Origin: Tautonia sociabilis
GTDB taxonomy: Bacteria > Planctomycetota > Planctomycetia > Isosphaerales > Isosphaeraceae
Assembly: GCF_003977685.1 (NCBI RefSeq)
Contig: NZ_RYZH01000002.1
Coordinates: forward strand, 164,805 to 228,804
Direction: 5' to 3'
DNA: 64,000 nucleotides
Of the stretch, positions 1 through 8,494 are shown piece by piece (within the stretch, counting starts at the first letter, position 1; every line of letters starts with the position of its first letter). Under the pieces are notes generated by a model, which was not told where the DNA came from, made no database searches, and saw only the letters and a program-made list of their open reading frames with translations. The position numbers and the translations under genes are program-made.

Positions 1-128
1 CTGCCGTCGAACAGCTCGACCCGGTCGCCCGGTACGGAGCGTCGGACTCGGGCCAGGTGGTGCGCCTCGGGGCCGGAGACTTCGACCATCGGACCGACGA
101 TCGGATCGGGGACGTAGACGCGTTCCAT
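1..128 (-). CDS. rsmE: 16S rRNA (uracil-1498-N3)-methyltransferase RsmE, N-terminal part (cut by window edge)
   Basis: The minus-strand frame open to the left edge encodes the start of an RsmE-family enzyme, which methylates N3 of U1498 in 16S rRNA on the assembled small subunit. Visible residues include MERVYVPDPI, then SGPEAHHLARV and PGDRVELFDG; this is the PUA-like N-terminal domain with its characteristic EAHHL..V and PGD signatures. The catalytic SPOUT domain lies outside the window. I place the start at the Met at 128 because family members begin with a short M-x-R-(F/V)-(F/Y)-V stretch. An in-frame ATG at 176 would add 16 residues. Neither start has a convincing Shine-Dalgarno sequence. 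Confidence 0.72.
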   Translation of the reverse strand, partial: MERVYVPDPIVGPMVEVSGPEAHHLARVRRSVPGDRVELFDG

Positions 129-260
129 CGGCGGCAGGTCGTCGGCCGGGAGGATTGGTGCAAGCCGGAGGGCCATCTTAACCGATGCAGAGGGACGGTT
201 CGAGGTCCGCCCGGGGATGGCCCGGACGGCATCGTCCCCAAGCAGAGGCGTCCCGTTCCC

Positions 261-1091
261 ATGAGCTGGCTTCAGCACTGGGACCTGCACTTCGACCCCT
301 TCCGCCCCGGCATGGTCCGGTTCGTCCCTTGTCCCGGGCACGAGGAAGCGGTCGCCCGGCTCGTCCACTGTGTCGAGAACGCCGAGGCCCGGGCCGAACT
401 TCGGGGGCCGGCCGACCTGGGCAAGTCGGCCGTCCTGGAGGAGGCCCTCCGCCGCCTCCGCCGCCCCGCTCGCCTTCTCTGTCCCGTCCGGCTCCCCGCC
501 GATGGTCTCGCCCTGCTCTCCGGCGTCGGCGAGCGGCTCGGTGTGCGGATCCCCCCCTCCTCCAGCCCGTCTGAGGCGATTGCCCGGCTCCTCGACGCCG
601 CTCGGGTCGCCCGGGCCCAGGGGATCGGATTGGTTATCGCGGTCGACGGCGATCAGCTGCTCGACACCCCCGAGGACCAACGGCAGATCGATCGGGTGGC
701 GGCCGTCGCCCGCCAGGCGGGGGCCCGATGCTCGGTGTTCGTTGCCGGTCGGGGAATGATCCGCAACGGTGGGGGATCGATCGCGATCCGGATCGACCGA
801 CTGACCCGGGACGAGGCGGCCCGCTATCTCGATCGGAAGCTGGTTGCGGCCGGCCGGTCGCTCCCGACGTTCGCTGACCCGGCGGTCCTCCGCCTCCACG
901 TCCTCTCCGAAGGCCTCCCGGGGGCCATCGATCGGCTCGCCGGCCTGGCGCTCCGGGCGGCGGCCCTGTCGAGGGCGAAGGTGGTGGAGACGGTCCATGT
1001 CGAGGGGGTCGCCCGGGAACTCGAACCTCCCGGCGAGCCCATCGGCGCCAGGCCAGACGTCTCGTTCCCCCGAGCGTTTGGTCGTCGCTGA
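261..1091 (+). CDS. ExeA/GspA-like AAA ATPase
   Basis: A 276-residue protein resembling the AAA ATPases of the ExeA/GspA type. After an opening reminiscent of that family (WLQHWDLHFDPF, then a charged stretch) it has a degenerate but acceptable Walker A, GPADLGKS (about residues 52-59), and a hydrophobic Walker B ending in Asp (LVIAVDGDQLL). The C-terminal half looks like the AAA lid (DEAARYLDRKL, then SEGLPGAIDRLAGLAL). ExeA-like proteins usually assist secretion-system assembly or act as transposition ATPases; no partner gene is visible here, so the role is open. An upstream in-frame start would add 68 residues of poor quality, so I prefer the ATG at 261, where the family similarity begins. 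Confidence 0.66.
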   Translation: MSWLQHWDLHFDPFRPGMVRFVPCPGHEEAVARLVHCVENAEARAELRGPADLGKSAVLEEALRRLRRPARLLCPVRLPADGLALLSGVGERLGVRIPPSSSPSEAIARLLDAARVARAQGIGLVIAVDGDQLLDTPEDQRQIDRVAAVARQAGARCSVFVAGRGMIRNGGGSIAIRIDRLTRDEAARYLDRKLVAAGRSLPTFADPAVLRLHVLSEGLPGAIDRLAGLALRAAALSRAKVVETVHVEGVARELEPPGEPIGARPDVSFPRAFGRR

Positions 1092-1213
1092 CAGAACTCA
1101 GGGAATCATGCGTCCCTTGCCCCGAACTAGGCAGGGGGGGGCGGCTCGTGCTACGATACTTCGATCGCTCCCCCGCTTCCCCCGCTTTGAGGACGGGCCC
1201 CGGGCCTTCGCCG

Positions 1214-1804
1214 ATGGACCGACCGAATCCCGATCTGATCCCCCTGAAGAACCGCTCCAAGGCGGCTGCGCTGGCGCTGATCTGGCCAGGGCTCGGCCAC
1301 CTGTATCAGGGCCGGTACGCCAAGGGGATCCTCTATCTGATCTGCATCTTCGGCCTCTACGCCGTCGGCTTCGCCTTGGGAGAGGGGGCCAACGTCTACT
1401 GGACCTGGGTCAATCCGCTGCGCGATGCCGAGCACTTCCGGCTTTACTACCTCGGGCAGTTCTGGGTCGGACTACCCGCCTGGCCCGCCTTGCTTCAGGC
1501 GACGCTCGTCCATCTCGGCCATCAACCGATCCTCGATGGCTTCATGGCCGCCCCCCTGCTCGAACCGGGGATGAACGACGAGGTGCGCGGCGTGATGGAG
1601 AAGGTCGTCAACCACGCCTTCTCGCTCCACCAGAAGTACGGCGGCCTGAAGGAGGTCGGAGACATCTACACGACCATCGCCGGGCTGCTCAACGTGCTGG
1701 CCATCTACGACGCCTTTGAGGGCCCGGCCGATCGGGCCAACCCCTCCGCGCAGGCCTCGTCCTCGACCGATGCGACGGCAAAGGCCGAGGAGATCGGCCG
1801 ATGA
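1214..1804 (+). CDS. Polytopic membrane protein of a planctomycete family (tentatively DUF6677)
   Basis: A 196-residue protein. The start is chosen at the ATG giving MDRPNPDLIPLKNRSKA rather than an upstream ATG at 1148 whose extra 22 residues look non-coding. It opens with a TM2-domain-like hairpin (IWPGLGHLYQGR, KGILYLICIFGLYAVGF), has one or two more hydrophobic stretches, and ends in a polar Ala/Ser/Thr-rich tail. I recognise the general pattern from planctomycete proteins of unknown function but cannot prove the family name. It overlaps the next small membrane gene by 4 bases (ATGA), so the two are probably translationally coupled and may form one small membrane complex. Confidence 0.7.
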   Translation: MDRPNPDLIPLKNRSKAAALALIWPGLGHLYQGRYAKGILYLICIFGLYAVGFALGEGANVYWTWVNPLRDAEHFRLYYLGQFWVGLPAWPALLQATLVHLGHQPILDGFMAAPLLEPGMNDEVRGVMEKVVNHAFSLHQKYGGLKEVGDIYTTIAGLLNVLAIYDAFEGPADRANPSAQASSSTDATAKAEEIGR

Positions 1805-2004
1805 TCCCGCTCCTGCCGATCGCGTTGATCAATACGTACTGGTTCGCCCTGCCCCTGATTCTTGCCATCAGCCTTGTCTACGCCGCCTCCCGGCATGAGG
1901 AGTGGCCTCGAATTCTCCGCCACGCCGCGAGGCTGTTCGTGATGATCACCGGCATCCTCGTCCTGGCGACGGCGATCCTGCTGGCGATCAACACGCAGGT
2001 CTGA
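1801..2004 (+). CDS. Small two-helix membrane protein
   Basis: A 67-residue protein consisting of two hydrophobic helices (about residues 4-27 and 44-63) joined by a short basic loop containing ASRHEEWPRIL. No family is recognised. Its start codon overlaps the stop of the preceding membrane gene by 4 bases, which argues strongly that it is real and co-translated with it. The gene ends 10 bases before the convergent end of lptB. Confidence 0.7.
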   Translation: MIPLLPIALINTYWFALPLILAISLVYAASRHEEWPRILRHAARLFVMITGILVLATAILLAINTQV

Positions 2005-2014
2005 TCCGACCTGC

Positions 2015-3037
2015 TCACCGGGAGGACGGGCCGGAATCGATCCCGTACTCCTCCGCGTCGTCGTCCTCGTCGGCCTGCCCGAAGGACGGGTCGAGGATCA
2101 CTGGGCCGAAGGCGTCGAGCAGGGGGTCGTAGTCGACCACCGGGATCGGTGGGGGCGCGATCGGTGACGGTGACGGTGCGGGCGAGGGTGCCGGCGCGGG
2201 CTCGATCGTCGGCGCAGGAGCGGCCGATGGGCTCGTCGTGAGCGAGGACTCCGGGGCCTGGCCCACCGCCCGAGAGGGGGGCACGTGCGGCGGCCGCTCG
2301 AGCAAGTGGCCGACGTCGGTTCGCTCTCCCAGATAGTATCGGCGGACGTCGGGGTTCTCCAGGAACTCGACTCGGTTCCCCCGGGCGACCACCCGTCCCT
2401 GGTAGATCAGATAATTGTAGTCCGTGACCTCCAGCGTCTCACGATACTCGTGGTCGGTCAGCAGGATCCCGATATTGAAGGCCTCGGCCAGCTCCCGGAT
2501 CGAAACCTGGATCTCCTTGACCGTCTTCGGGTCGATGCCGGCGAACGGCTCGTCGAGCATGATCAGGCTGGGTTCGGTGATCAGGCAGCGTGCGATCTCC
2601 AGCCGGCGTTTCTCGCCGCCGGAGATGAACTGGGCCTTGGTCTTCCGGATGTGGTCCAGCCCGAACTGATCGAGCAGTTGATCCCGACGGGCCCGACGCT
2701 CGCGACGCCCCAGGTCGCTCCGGGTCTCCAGGATCGCCATCAGGTTGTTCTCGACGGACAGTTGGCGGAAGACGCTGGTTTCCTGGGGCAAGTATCCGAG
2801 CCCGGCGCGGGCGCGACGGAACATGGGCAGGTGGGTGATCTCCTTGCCGTTGAAGGTGATCCTGCCGCCGTCGGCCGAGATCAGGCCGATCGTCATGCGG
2901 AAGCTCGTCGTCTTGCCCGCCCCGTTGGGGCCGAGCAGGCCGACGACCTGGCCCCGCTCCACCTCGAAGTCGACGCCGCAGACGACCTGCCGCTTGCCGT
3001 ACCACTTCTGCAGGTCGCGGACTTCCAGAAGGGCCAT
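2015..3037 (-). CDS. lptB: LPS export ABC transporter ATPase LptB, with Pro-rich tail
   Basis: The ATPase of the Lpt system, which extracts lipopolysaccharide from the inner membrane together with LptF/LptG. All ABC elements are present: Walker A GPNGAGKTT (36-44), Q-loop in YLPQETSVF, signature ISGGEKRRLEIAR (138-150), Walker B LIMLDEP (158-164) and switch His196 in LLTDH. The wording of the signature and the FAGIDP following Walker B are those of LptB rather than a generic importer. Canonical LptB is about 240 residues; this one is 340 because of a Pro/Ala/Ser-rich tail (about 255-310) and an acidic end. A strong Shine-Dalgarno sequence (AAGGAGG) precedes the ATG. lptF/lptG are not nearby. 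Confidence 0.93.
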   Translation of the reverse strand: MALLEVRDLQKWYGKRQVVCGVDFEVERGQVVGLLGPNGAGKTTSFRMTIGLISADGGRITFNGKEITHLPMFRRARAGLGYLPQETSVFRQLSVENNLMAILETRSDLGRRERRARRDQLLDQFGLDHIRKTKAQFISGGEKRRLEIARCLITEPSLIMLDEPFAGIDPKTVKEIQVSIRELAEAFNIGILLTDHEYRETLEVTDYNYLIYQGRVVARGNRVEFLENPDVRRYYLGERTDVGHLLERPPHVPPSRAVGQAPESSLTTSPSAAPAPTIEPAPAPSPAPSPSPIAPPPIPVVDYDPLLDAFGPVILDPSFGQADEDDDAEEYGIDSGPSSR

Positions 3038-3095
3038 GGGGCCGATCCTCCTTGATCGGTGGCGAGAGCGGTCGCCCGGAGCGAGGGGAGAACGT

Positions 3096-4847
3096 TCACC
3101 GGATCCAGGTCATCCGTTCGACATAGGGTCGGAAGGGAATCCGGAAGTCCCGGGAGAGGCGGATGTCCGGGCCGAAGGGCTTGCCATGAGGCCAGTAGAC
3201 GAAGAAGGCTTTGCCCACGATCAGCTCCTCGGGCACCTCGTAGTACGCCCGGTCGAAGTCGGACCAGGGGCCGATCTCCCAGCGCCGGCCGGCATCGTCG
3301 TAGTAGATCCCCTCGATCTCAAACTGGTCCCAGGCGCGGCTGTCCTTGCTCCGGGGGCTGTTGTCACCCATCATCATGTAGCGGCCGGGCCGGATGGCGA
3401 AGGTCCTCGGCTCGTCGAGCCGGGCCAGCTCGCTGAATCGAGCCGGGTCCCGCATCGCGTCGACGAGCCAGCGGAACTCGTCCCAGCTGCGGAGGGTCCC
3501 GAACTCTTCGAGGTCGGAGGCGTTTGGCTGCAACGTATAGTAGATGTCGCGGCGGAGGACAAGGTCGCTTAGCCGAACGGAGGCTCCCGCCGCTCCCACG
3601 CCCACGGGAGACAGGTCGGCCAGGGTCGGCGGCCGGGGCTCCTCACGGTCGACGTCGTAGGCCACTCCCTCGCCGAACGGCGTCCGGCCGTCGACCCAGA
3701 GCGTCAGGCGGTCGTCGATGTTGGCGAACGCGATCCGGTACCGTCCCGGGCCGGAGATGCCGCACCCCTGGGGCGTTCCGAGAACGTTGCCGTCGCGGGT
3801 GAGCGTCGCCTGCCCCTCGGCCAAGTCGATCGTGCAGCGATGGGGCACGCCGGCCTCGATCAGCTCCACGATCACCTGGCCCCGGCCGGCCTCGACCTCC
3901 AGGACGAATTCGACGGCCAGGTCCCCCACCCAGTGCGGCTCCACGATCGGAGGAGAGCCAACCTCGTTCCCCCCCTGGTTCGTGTTGTAGGAAGAGAAGT
4001 CCTCGATCAGCGACGGCGACGGTTCTCGATCCAGCGTCTGCCCCTTGAGGATCGCCCGCCACTGGTCGGCGTCGGGGACCAGGTGCCGGTAGCGCAGCCA
4101 GGACACCCGTGAGGGGTCTGCCGTCCCGGAGGCGAACTCTCCCGGCCGCTGCTCCGACTCGGACCAGTCCCCCTCCTCCAGGGGGGCCCAGCGGCGCCAT
4201 TCGGGCCGGTCGGCGAGCGAGACGGGGCGTTGCCGGTCGTCGTAGACGGGAACCAGCATCGCCCGGAGGTGACGGAGCGGTTTGCGCAGGATCCGGAACG
4301 GCTCGTCTCCGTCCAGGGGACGGGAGAACAGGTCGCCCCCGTTGATCTGGAGCTCCTCGCCCGGCAGGCCGACCAGCCGCTTGATGTAGTTCTGCTCCGG
4401 GGCCTCCGGGTAGTGGAAGACGACCACGTCCCAGCGTTCCGGACGACTGGCGAACGGCAGGAAGGGCAGCTTGTAGGGGAACTTCATCACGAGGATGCGG
4501 TCGCCGTTGTAGCTGGGCTCGTCGTCCAGAACGGTGCGGAACCGGCAGTTGTAGCAGGTCCCGAATGCCACCGCGCGCCCGGACCTCGGCTCGTCCGCCG
4601 CGTTCACCGCGTAGGAAACGCCGCACTGCGGGCAGGAGACCTCCTTGTGCCGGCCCATGAGGGTCGGCGCCATCGAGCCGGTCGGGATCACGAACGCCTC
4701 CGCCGCGAACCCGCGCACCACCAGGGCGAGGATGAAGGCGACGACGATCGACTCGATCGTCTCGCGGTGCGACTCGGTTGGCCGGGGCGTCGCCGGGCTC
4801 GGGGAGGCTTGGGGGCTCGCCTTGCGGCGATCGGCGGTCCGGGTCAT
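3096..4847 (-). CDS. lepB: Signal peptidase I, large form with zinc-ribbon and beta-domain inserts (copy 1)
   Basis: A 583-residue type I signal peptidase, which cleaves signal peptides of exported preproteins at the outer face of the membrane. A single N-terminal membrane helix (about 32-50) leads to the Ser box IPTGSMAPTL with nucleophile Ser58, then the Lys box GDRILVMKF with general base Lys122. Conserved box D (YIKRLVGLPGE) and box E (MMGDNSPRSKDSR) follow. Two extras stand out. A pair of CxxC motifs (Cys72/75 and Cys98/101) lies between Ser and Lys and looks like a zinc ribbon. About 250 residues inserted after box D contain a lectin-like beta-rich stretch (RYRIAFANIDDRLTLWVDG). E. coli LepB is about 320 residues. 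An upstream in-frame ATG (4895) is less likely because it overlaps the neighbour. Confidence 0.93.
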   Translation of the reverse strand: MTRTADRRKASPQASPSPATPRPTESHRETIESIVVAFILALVVRGFAAEAFVIPTGSMAPTLMGRHKEVSCPQCGVSYAVNAADEPRSGRAVAFGTCYNCRFRTVLDDEPSYNGDRILVMKFPYKLPFLPFASRPERWDVVVFHYPEAPEQNYIKRLVGLPGEELQINGGDLFSRPLDGDEPFRILRKPLRHLRAMLVPVYDDRQRPVSLADRPEWRRWAPLEEGDWSESEQRPGEFASGTADPSRVSWLRYRHLVPDADQWRAILKGQTLDREPSPSLIEDFSSYNTNQGGNEVGSPPIVEPHWVGDLAVEFVLEVEAGRGQVIVELIEAGVPHRCTIDLAEGQATLTRDGNVLGTPQGCGISGPGRYRIAFANIDDRLTLWVDGRTPFGEGVAYDVDREEPRPPTLADLSPVGVGAAGASVRLSDLVLRRDIYYTLQPNASDLEEFGTLRSWDEFRWLVDAMRDPARFSELARLDEPRTFAIRPGRYMMMGDNSPRSKDSRAWDQFEIEGIYYDDAGRRWEIGPWSDFDRAYYEVPEELIVGKAFFVYWPHGKPFGPDIRLSRDFRIPFRPYVERMTWIR

Positions 4848-4891
4848 CGGGCTCCCCTGCACGGCTCGGGCGTTGGAGTCTGCGAGCGATC

Positions 4892-6433
4892 TCAACGAAT
4901 GTATCGGATCTCACGGAGGTCGGGAACCCAGTACGGCTCTCCGCCGAAGACCCGAAGCGGCACCCCCCGGCTGGGGAGGTGGACCAGGAACGGCTTGCCC
5001 AGGAGCATCGCTCCCGGGACGACCGGGCTCTCCGGCCAGAATCTCGAGTCGTTGGACACCGGGCTGTTATCCCCCAACACGAAGTATTCGTCCGACCCAA
5101 GCCGATAGGGCTCGCCGACCGCGAACGGCTGGACCGGGGAGTGACTCTGGCCGTCGGTGTAATAGACGTCCCGGTACACCCGGAGGCGGGACACGTCGGC
5201 CCCCTGGCCGACGACCCCCAGGGCGATCGGAGGCTCCAGTAGCGGGGTCGGCGGCGGCGTCCGGGACGGCGGATCCAGGTCGAGCGGCTCGAACAGCGGT
5301 TCGCCGTCGAGGGCGACGATCAGCCGATGGTCGAAAAAGGAGGCCTCCAGCCGCCTCGGCCCAGGTCGATTCGCCCAGGAGGCAGCCAGCGCGACGGCTC
5401 CGTCCTCGGTGCGGTAGTGCCGACCCAGGAACTCCACGCTTGGCGGTGCCTGGCCTCGGAGCGGGATGGCCAGCACCAGGGGCCCCGACGCGGACAGGAA
5501 CCTCAGGGCCAGCGCCTCGATCCCCTCGGACAGCTCCAGGTCCGCCTCGAGCATCAGGTCCTCGACTCGCCGGCCCGACCCGAGCCGGGCGCCGTTGTAG
5601 GCGACGAAGTCTCGGATCGGCCCGTAGTGCCCTCGATCAGGGTCGACGTGCAAATACTCCAGCCAGTCGATCGCCGGACCAGCCGGGCCGTCGGGTGATG
5701 GGCGGTGGGGGAACGCCGATGCTGAGCCCTCATGGGAGTCCCCCGGATCCCACCCGGAAACCAGGCCGTCTTCCCGGCGAGCCCTCCAACGCGGGAACAG
5801 CGTCGGTGCCGGCGGGCGGTACTTGCTGTCGTGAACCAGCAGCCGCATCCCCCGGACCTCCGCCAGTGTCTTCCTCGCGATCTTGCCATCGACGTACACG
5901 TCCCCGTTGATCAACTCGATCGCCTCGCCGGGCAGACCGACGACGCGCTTGACGTAGGCCTGGTCCGTCTCCGTCGGGTTCAGGAACACGACGACTTCCC
6001 AGCGGCGCGGAGCCCGCCATTTGAAGAAGAACTTCTGGACAAGCAGGCGGTCTCCGGTTCGCTCGGCGGCGGGGGCGTGTTCCAGATTGGCGCCGCAGTT
6101 TGGGCAAAGCGGCTGGCCGGCCTGGCCGTTCTCGTCGACGCCGAGAGCGAACTGGAAGTCGCACGAGGTGCAGCGCACGTCACGATGGACGCCCAGCAGC
6201 GTCGGCGCCATCGAGCCGGTGGGGACGATGTACGCCTCGGCCGCGAAGGTGCGGACCAGCAGCATTCCGATGAACAGGATCGGGATCGACTCGACCAGCG
6301 GTCGGGAGGACGCCGGCCGGCCGATTCCGGCCTCGGCCTCGGCGATCGAGGCCCGGACCTCGACCCCGGGCGGCGGCAGGGCCGTTGCGAGTCGAGGGAC
6401 CTCCGCCGAGTCGACCGCCCCGGACTGTTCCAT
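4892..6433 (-). CDS. lepB: Signal peptidase I, large form with zinc-ribbon and beta-domain inserts (copy 2)
   Basis: A second type I signal peptidase directly upstream of the first, 513 residues. It has one membrane helix (about 48-67), Ser box VPTGSMAPTLLG (Ser74), Lys box GDRLLVQKF (Lys134), box D YVKRVVGLPGE and box E VLGDNSPVSNDSR. Like its neighbour it carries two CxxC pairs between Ser and Lys (Cys88/91 and Cys110/113) and a long insertion before box E with a beta-sandwich-like segment. The copies differ greatly in the insert, so duplication is old or substrate ranges have diverged. The start at 6433 avoids overlap with lepA and follows a G-rich stretch; the longer ATG at 6607 would lie inside lepA. 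It probably forms an operon with copy 1. Confidence 0.92.
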   Translation of the reverse strand: MEQSGAVDSAEVPRLATALPPPGVEVRASIAEAEAGIGRPASSRPLVESIPILFIGMLLVRTFAAEAYIVPTGSMAPTLLGVHRDVRCTSCDFQFALGVDENGQAGQPLCPNCGANLEHAPAAERTGDRLLVQKFFFKWRAPRRWEVVVFLNPTETDQAYVKRVVGLPGEAIELINGDVYVDGKIARKTLAEVRGMRLLVHDSKYRPPAPTLFPRWRARREDGLVSGWDPGDSHEGSASAFPHRPSPDGPAGPAIDWLEYLHVDPDRGHYGPIRDFVAYNGARLGSGRRVEDLMLEADLELSEGIEALALRFLSASGPLVLAIPLRGQAPPSVEFLGRHYRTEDGAVALAASWANRPGPRRLEASFFDHRLIVALDGEPLFEPLDLDPPSRTPPPTPLLEPPIALGVVGQGADVSRLRVYRDVYYTDGQSHSPVQPFAVGEPYRLGSDEYFVLGDNSPVSNDSRFWPESPVVPGAMLLGKPFLVHLPSRGVPLRVFGGEPYWVPDLREIRYIR

Positions 6434-6468
6434 GAGCCCCCCCCTTGTCGGATCCACCGGTCCTCGCC

Positions 6469-8274
6469 TCAGGCCTCGCCGGCCTCGAGGACCGAGAGGA
6501 AGGCCTCCTGCGAGATCTCGACGTTCCCCACCTGCTTCATCCGCTTCTTGCCTTCCTTCTGCTTTTCCAGAAGCTTCCGCTTGCGGGTGATGTCGCCGCC
6601 GTAGCACTTGGCGGTGACGTTCTTCCGCAGGGCCGAGATCGTCTCCCGGGCGATCACTTTCGAGCCGATCGCCGCCTGGATGGCGACCTCGAACTGGTGG
6701 CGGTCGATCTCCTCCTTGAGCTTCTTCACCAGCTTCCGGCCCCTGCGTTCGGCGAAGTCGCGATGGACGACGATGGAGAGGGCATCGACCCGGTCTCCCG
6801 CCACCAGAACATCGAGCCGGACGAGGTTGTTCGGCCGGTAGCCGAGCAATTCGTAGTCCATCGTGCCGAAGCCTCGAGTGGCCGACTTCAGCTTGTCGTA
6901 CAGGTCGTAGATCATCTCCGCCAAGGGGAGCTCGTAGGTGACGATCACCCGGGTTGGCGTGATGTAGTCGGTCTTGATGTAATCGCCGCGCCGTTCCTCA
7001 CAGAGGGCCATGATCGCGCCGATGTTGTCCGAGGGGACAAGGAAGTTGACCCGCGCGTAAGGCTCGCGGAACTCCTCAATCTCGCCCGCATCGGGGATGC
7101 GGGTCGGATTGGAGACGTGAAGCGTCTCCCCCTTTCGGGTGATGATCTCGTAGGTGACGTTTGGTGCCGTTTGGACCAGGGAGAGGTCGCTCTCGCGTTC
7201 CAGCCGCTGCTGCACGATCTCCATGTGCAGCATGCCGAGGAAGCCGCACCGGAAGCCGAAGCCGAGGGCGTCGGATGTTTCCGGTTCGAAGGTGAAGCTG
7301 GAGTCGTTGAGGGCGAGCTTCTGGAGGGCCGTCCGGAGGTCCTCGAACTGGTTGTGCGTGGCCGGGAAGAGCCCGCAATAGACGACCTGCCTCGGCTCCT
7401 GGTAGCCGGGCAAGGCCGAGGCGGCCGGCGTGTGGGCGTCGGTGATCGTGTCGCCGACGCGAACATCAGAGAGCTGTTTGATGTTGGCCACGACGAAACC
7501 GACCTGGCCGACCCCGAGCTCCTGGACCGGCACCTCCCTCGGGCGGAACTGGCCGAGCCCGATCACCTCATACTCGCGTTCCATCGCCATCAGCCGGATC
7601 TTCTGGCCGACTCGGATCGTGCCGTCCACCACCCGGACGTAGACCACAACACCTTGGTAGTCGTCGTACTTCGAGTCGAAGATCAGTGCCCGCAACGGGG
7701 CCTGGACGTCTCCCGAAGGGGGGGGGATGCGGTCGATCAGGGCCCGGAACAGCTCAGGGACCCCAGCACCGGTCTTGCCGCTGACGGCGAGGATCTCGTC
7801 AGGATCGAGACCCAGCGTGTTGAAGATCTCCTCCTTGATCTCCTCTGGCCGGGCCGCCTGCATGTCGATCTTGTTCAGCGCGGGGACGAGGGCCAGGTCG
7901 CCAGCGATGGCGAGATAGGCATTGGCGACCGTCTGCGCCTGCACTCCCTGAGTGGCGTCGACCAGCAAGATCGCCCCCTCGCAGGCCGCGAGGGAGCGGG
8001 AAACCTCGTAGTGGAAGTCGACGTGCCCGGGGGTGTCGATCAGGTTCAGCTCGAAGGTCTGGCCATCAAGCGTGTAGTGGATGCTGACGGCCCGGGCCTT
8101 GATGGTGATGCCGCGCTCACGCTCGAGATCCATGTCATCGAGCAATTGCTCGCGGAACTCTCGCTGAGAGATCGCGCCGGACTGGAGCAACAGCTGGTCG
8201 GCCAGCGTGCTCTTGCCGTGGTCGATGTGGGCGACGATCGAGAAATTGCGGATGAACTTCGGATCGTGGGCCAT
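6469..8274 (-). CDS. lepA: Elongation factor 4 (LepA) GTPase
   Basis: A 601-residue ribosome-associated GTPase, implicated in initiation/subunit biogenesis and back-translocation. G1 is AHIDHGKST (15-23), with the DTPGHVDF G3 and NKID G4 motifs; the ordered LepA-specific C-terminal end is intact (YGGDITRKRKLLEKQKEGKKR). Length matches the usual 600. The start is the ATG giving MAHDPKFIRNFSIVAHIDHG, the standard LepA N-terminus; an open frame extends 97 codons further upstream but shows no similarity. It lies upstream of the tandem signal peptidases on the same strand, as lepA-lepB pairs do in many bacteria. Confidence 0.96.
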   Translation of the reverse strand: MAHDPKFIRNFSIVAHIDHGKSTLADQLLLQSGAISQREFREQLLDDMDLERERGITIKARAVSIHYTLDGQTFELNLIDTPGHVDFHYEVSRSLAACEGAILLVDATQGVQAQTVANAYLAIAGDLALVPALNKIDMQAARPEEIKEEIFNTLGLDPDEILAVSGKTGAGVPELFRALIDRIPPPSGDVQAPLRALIFDSKYDDYQGVVVYVRVVDGTIRVGQKIRLMAMEREYEVIGLGQFRPREVPVQELGVGQVGFVVANIKQLSDVRVGDTITDAHTPAASALPGYQEPRQVVYCGLFPATHNQFEDLRTALQKLALNDSSFTFEPETSDALGFGFRCGFLGMLHMEIVQQRLERESDLSLVQTAPNVTYEIITRKGETLHVSNPTRIPDAGEIEEFREPYARVNFLVPSDNIGAIMALCEERRGDYIKTDYITPTRVIVTYELPLAEMIYDLYDKLKSATRGFGTMDYELLGYRPNNLVRLDVLVAGDRVDALSIVVHRDFAERRGRKLVKKLKEEIDRHQFEVAIQAAIGSKVIARETISALRKNVTAKCYGGDITRKRKLLEKQKEGKKRMKQVGNVEISQEAFLSVLEAGEA

Positions 8275-8494
8275 GAGCAGTCCGGGGGAGTCGGGTCGGC
8301 GAGGCGACCGGGCGGGAAGGCGGAGGGCATCATCCGGCCCGATCGGGCCGGGCCGGGGCGGACGCCCCCACCTCACAATAGTAGCAATCGCCGGGGGCTC
8401 GGGCGAGATGGACCGCCTTGAAGCCCCGGAATCCCACTCCCAGGCCGAGCCCAACCCGATCCGCCGCGATCCCTTACGGGGAGATCCCACGGGA

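Noticed and set aside
6445..8421. 658-residue plus-strand open frame
   Set aside because: It is antisense to lepA; its translation is Asp/Leu/Val-rich with no domain signal.
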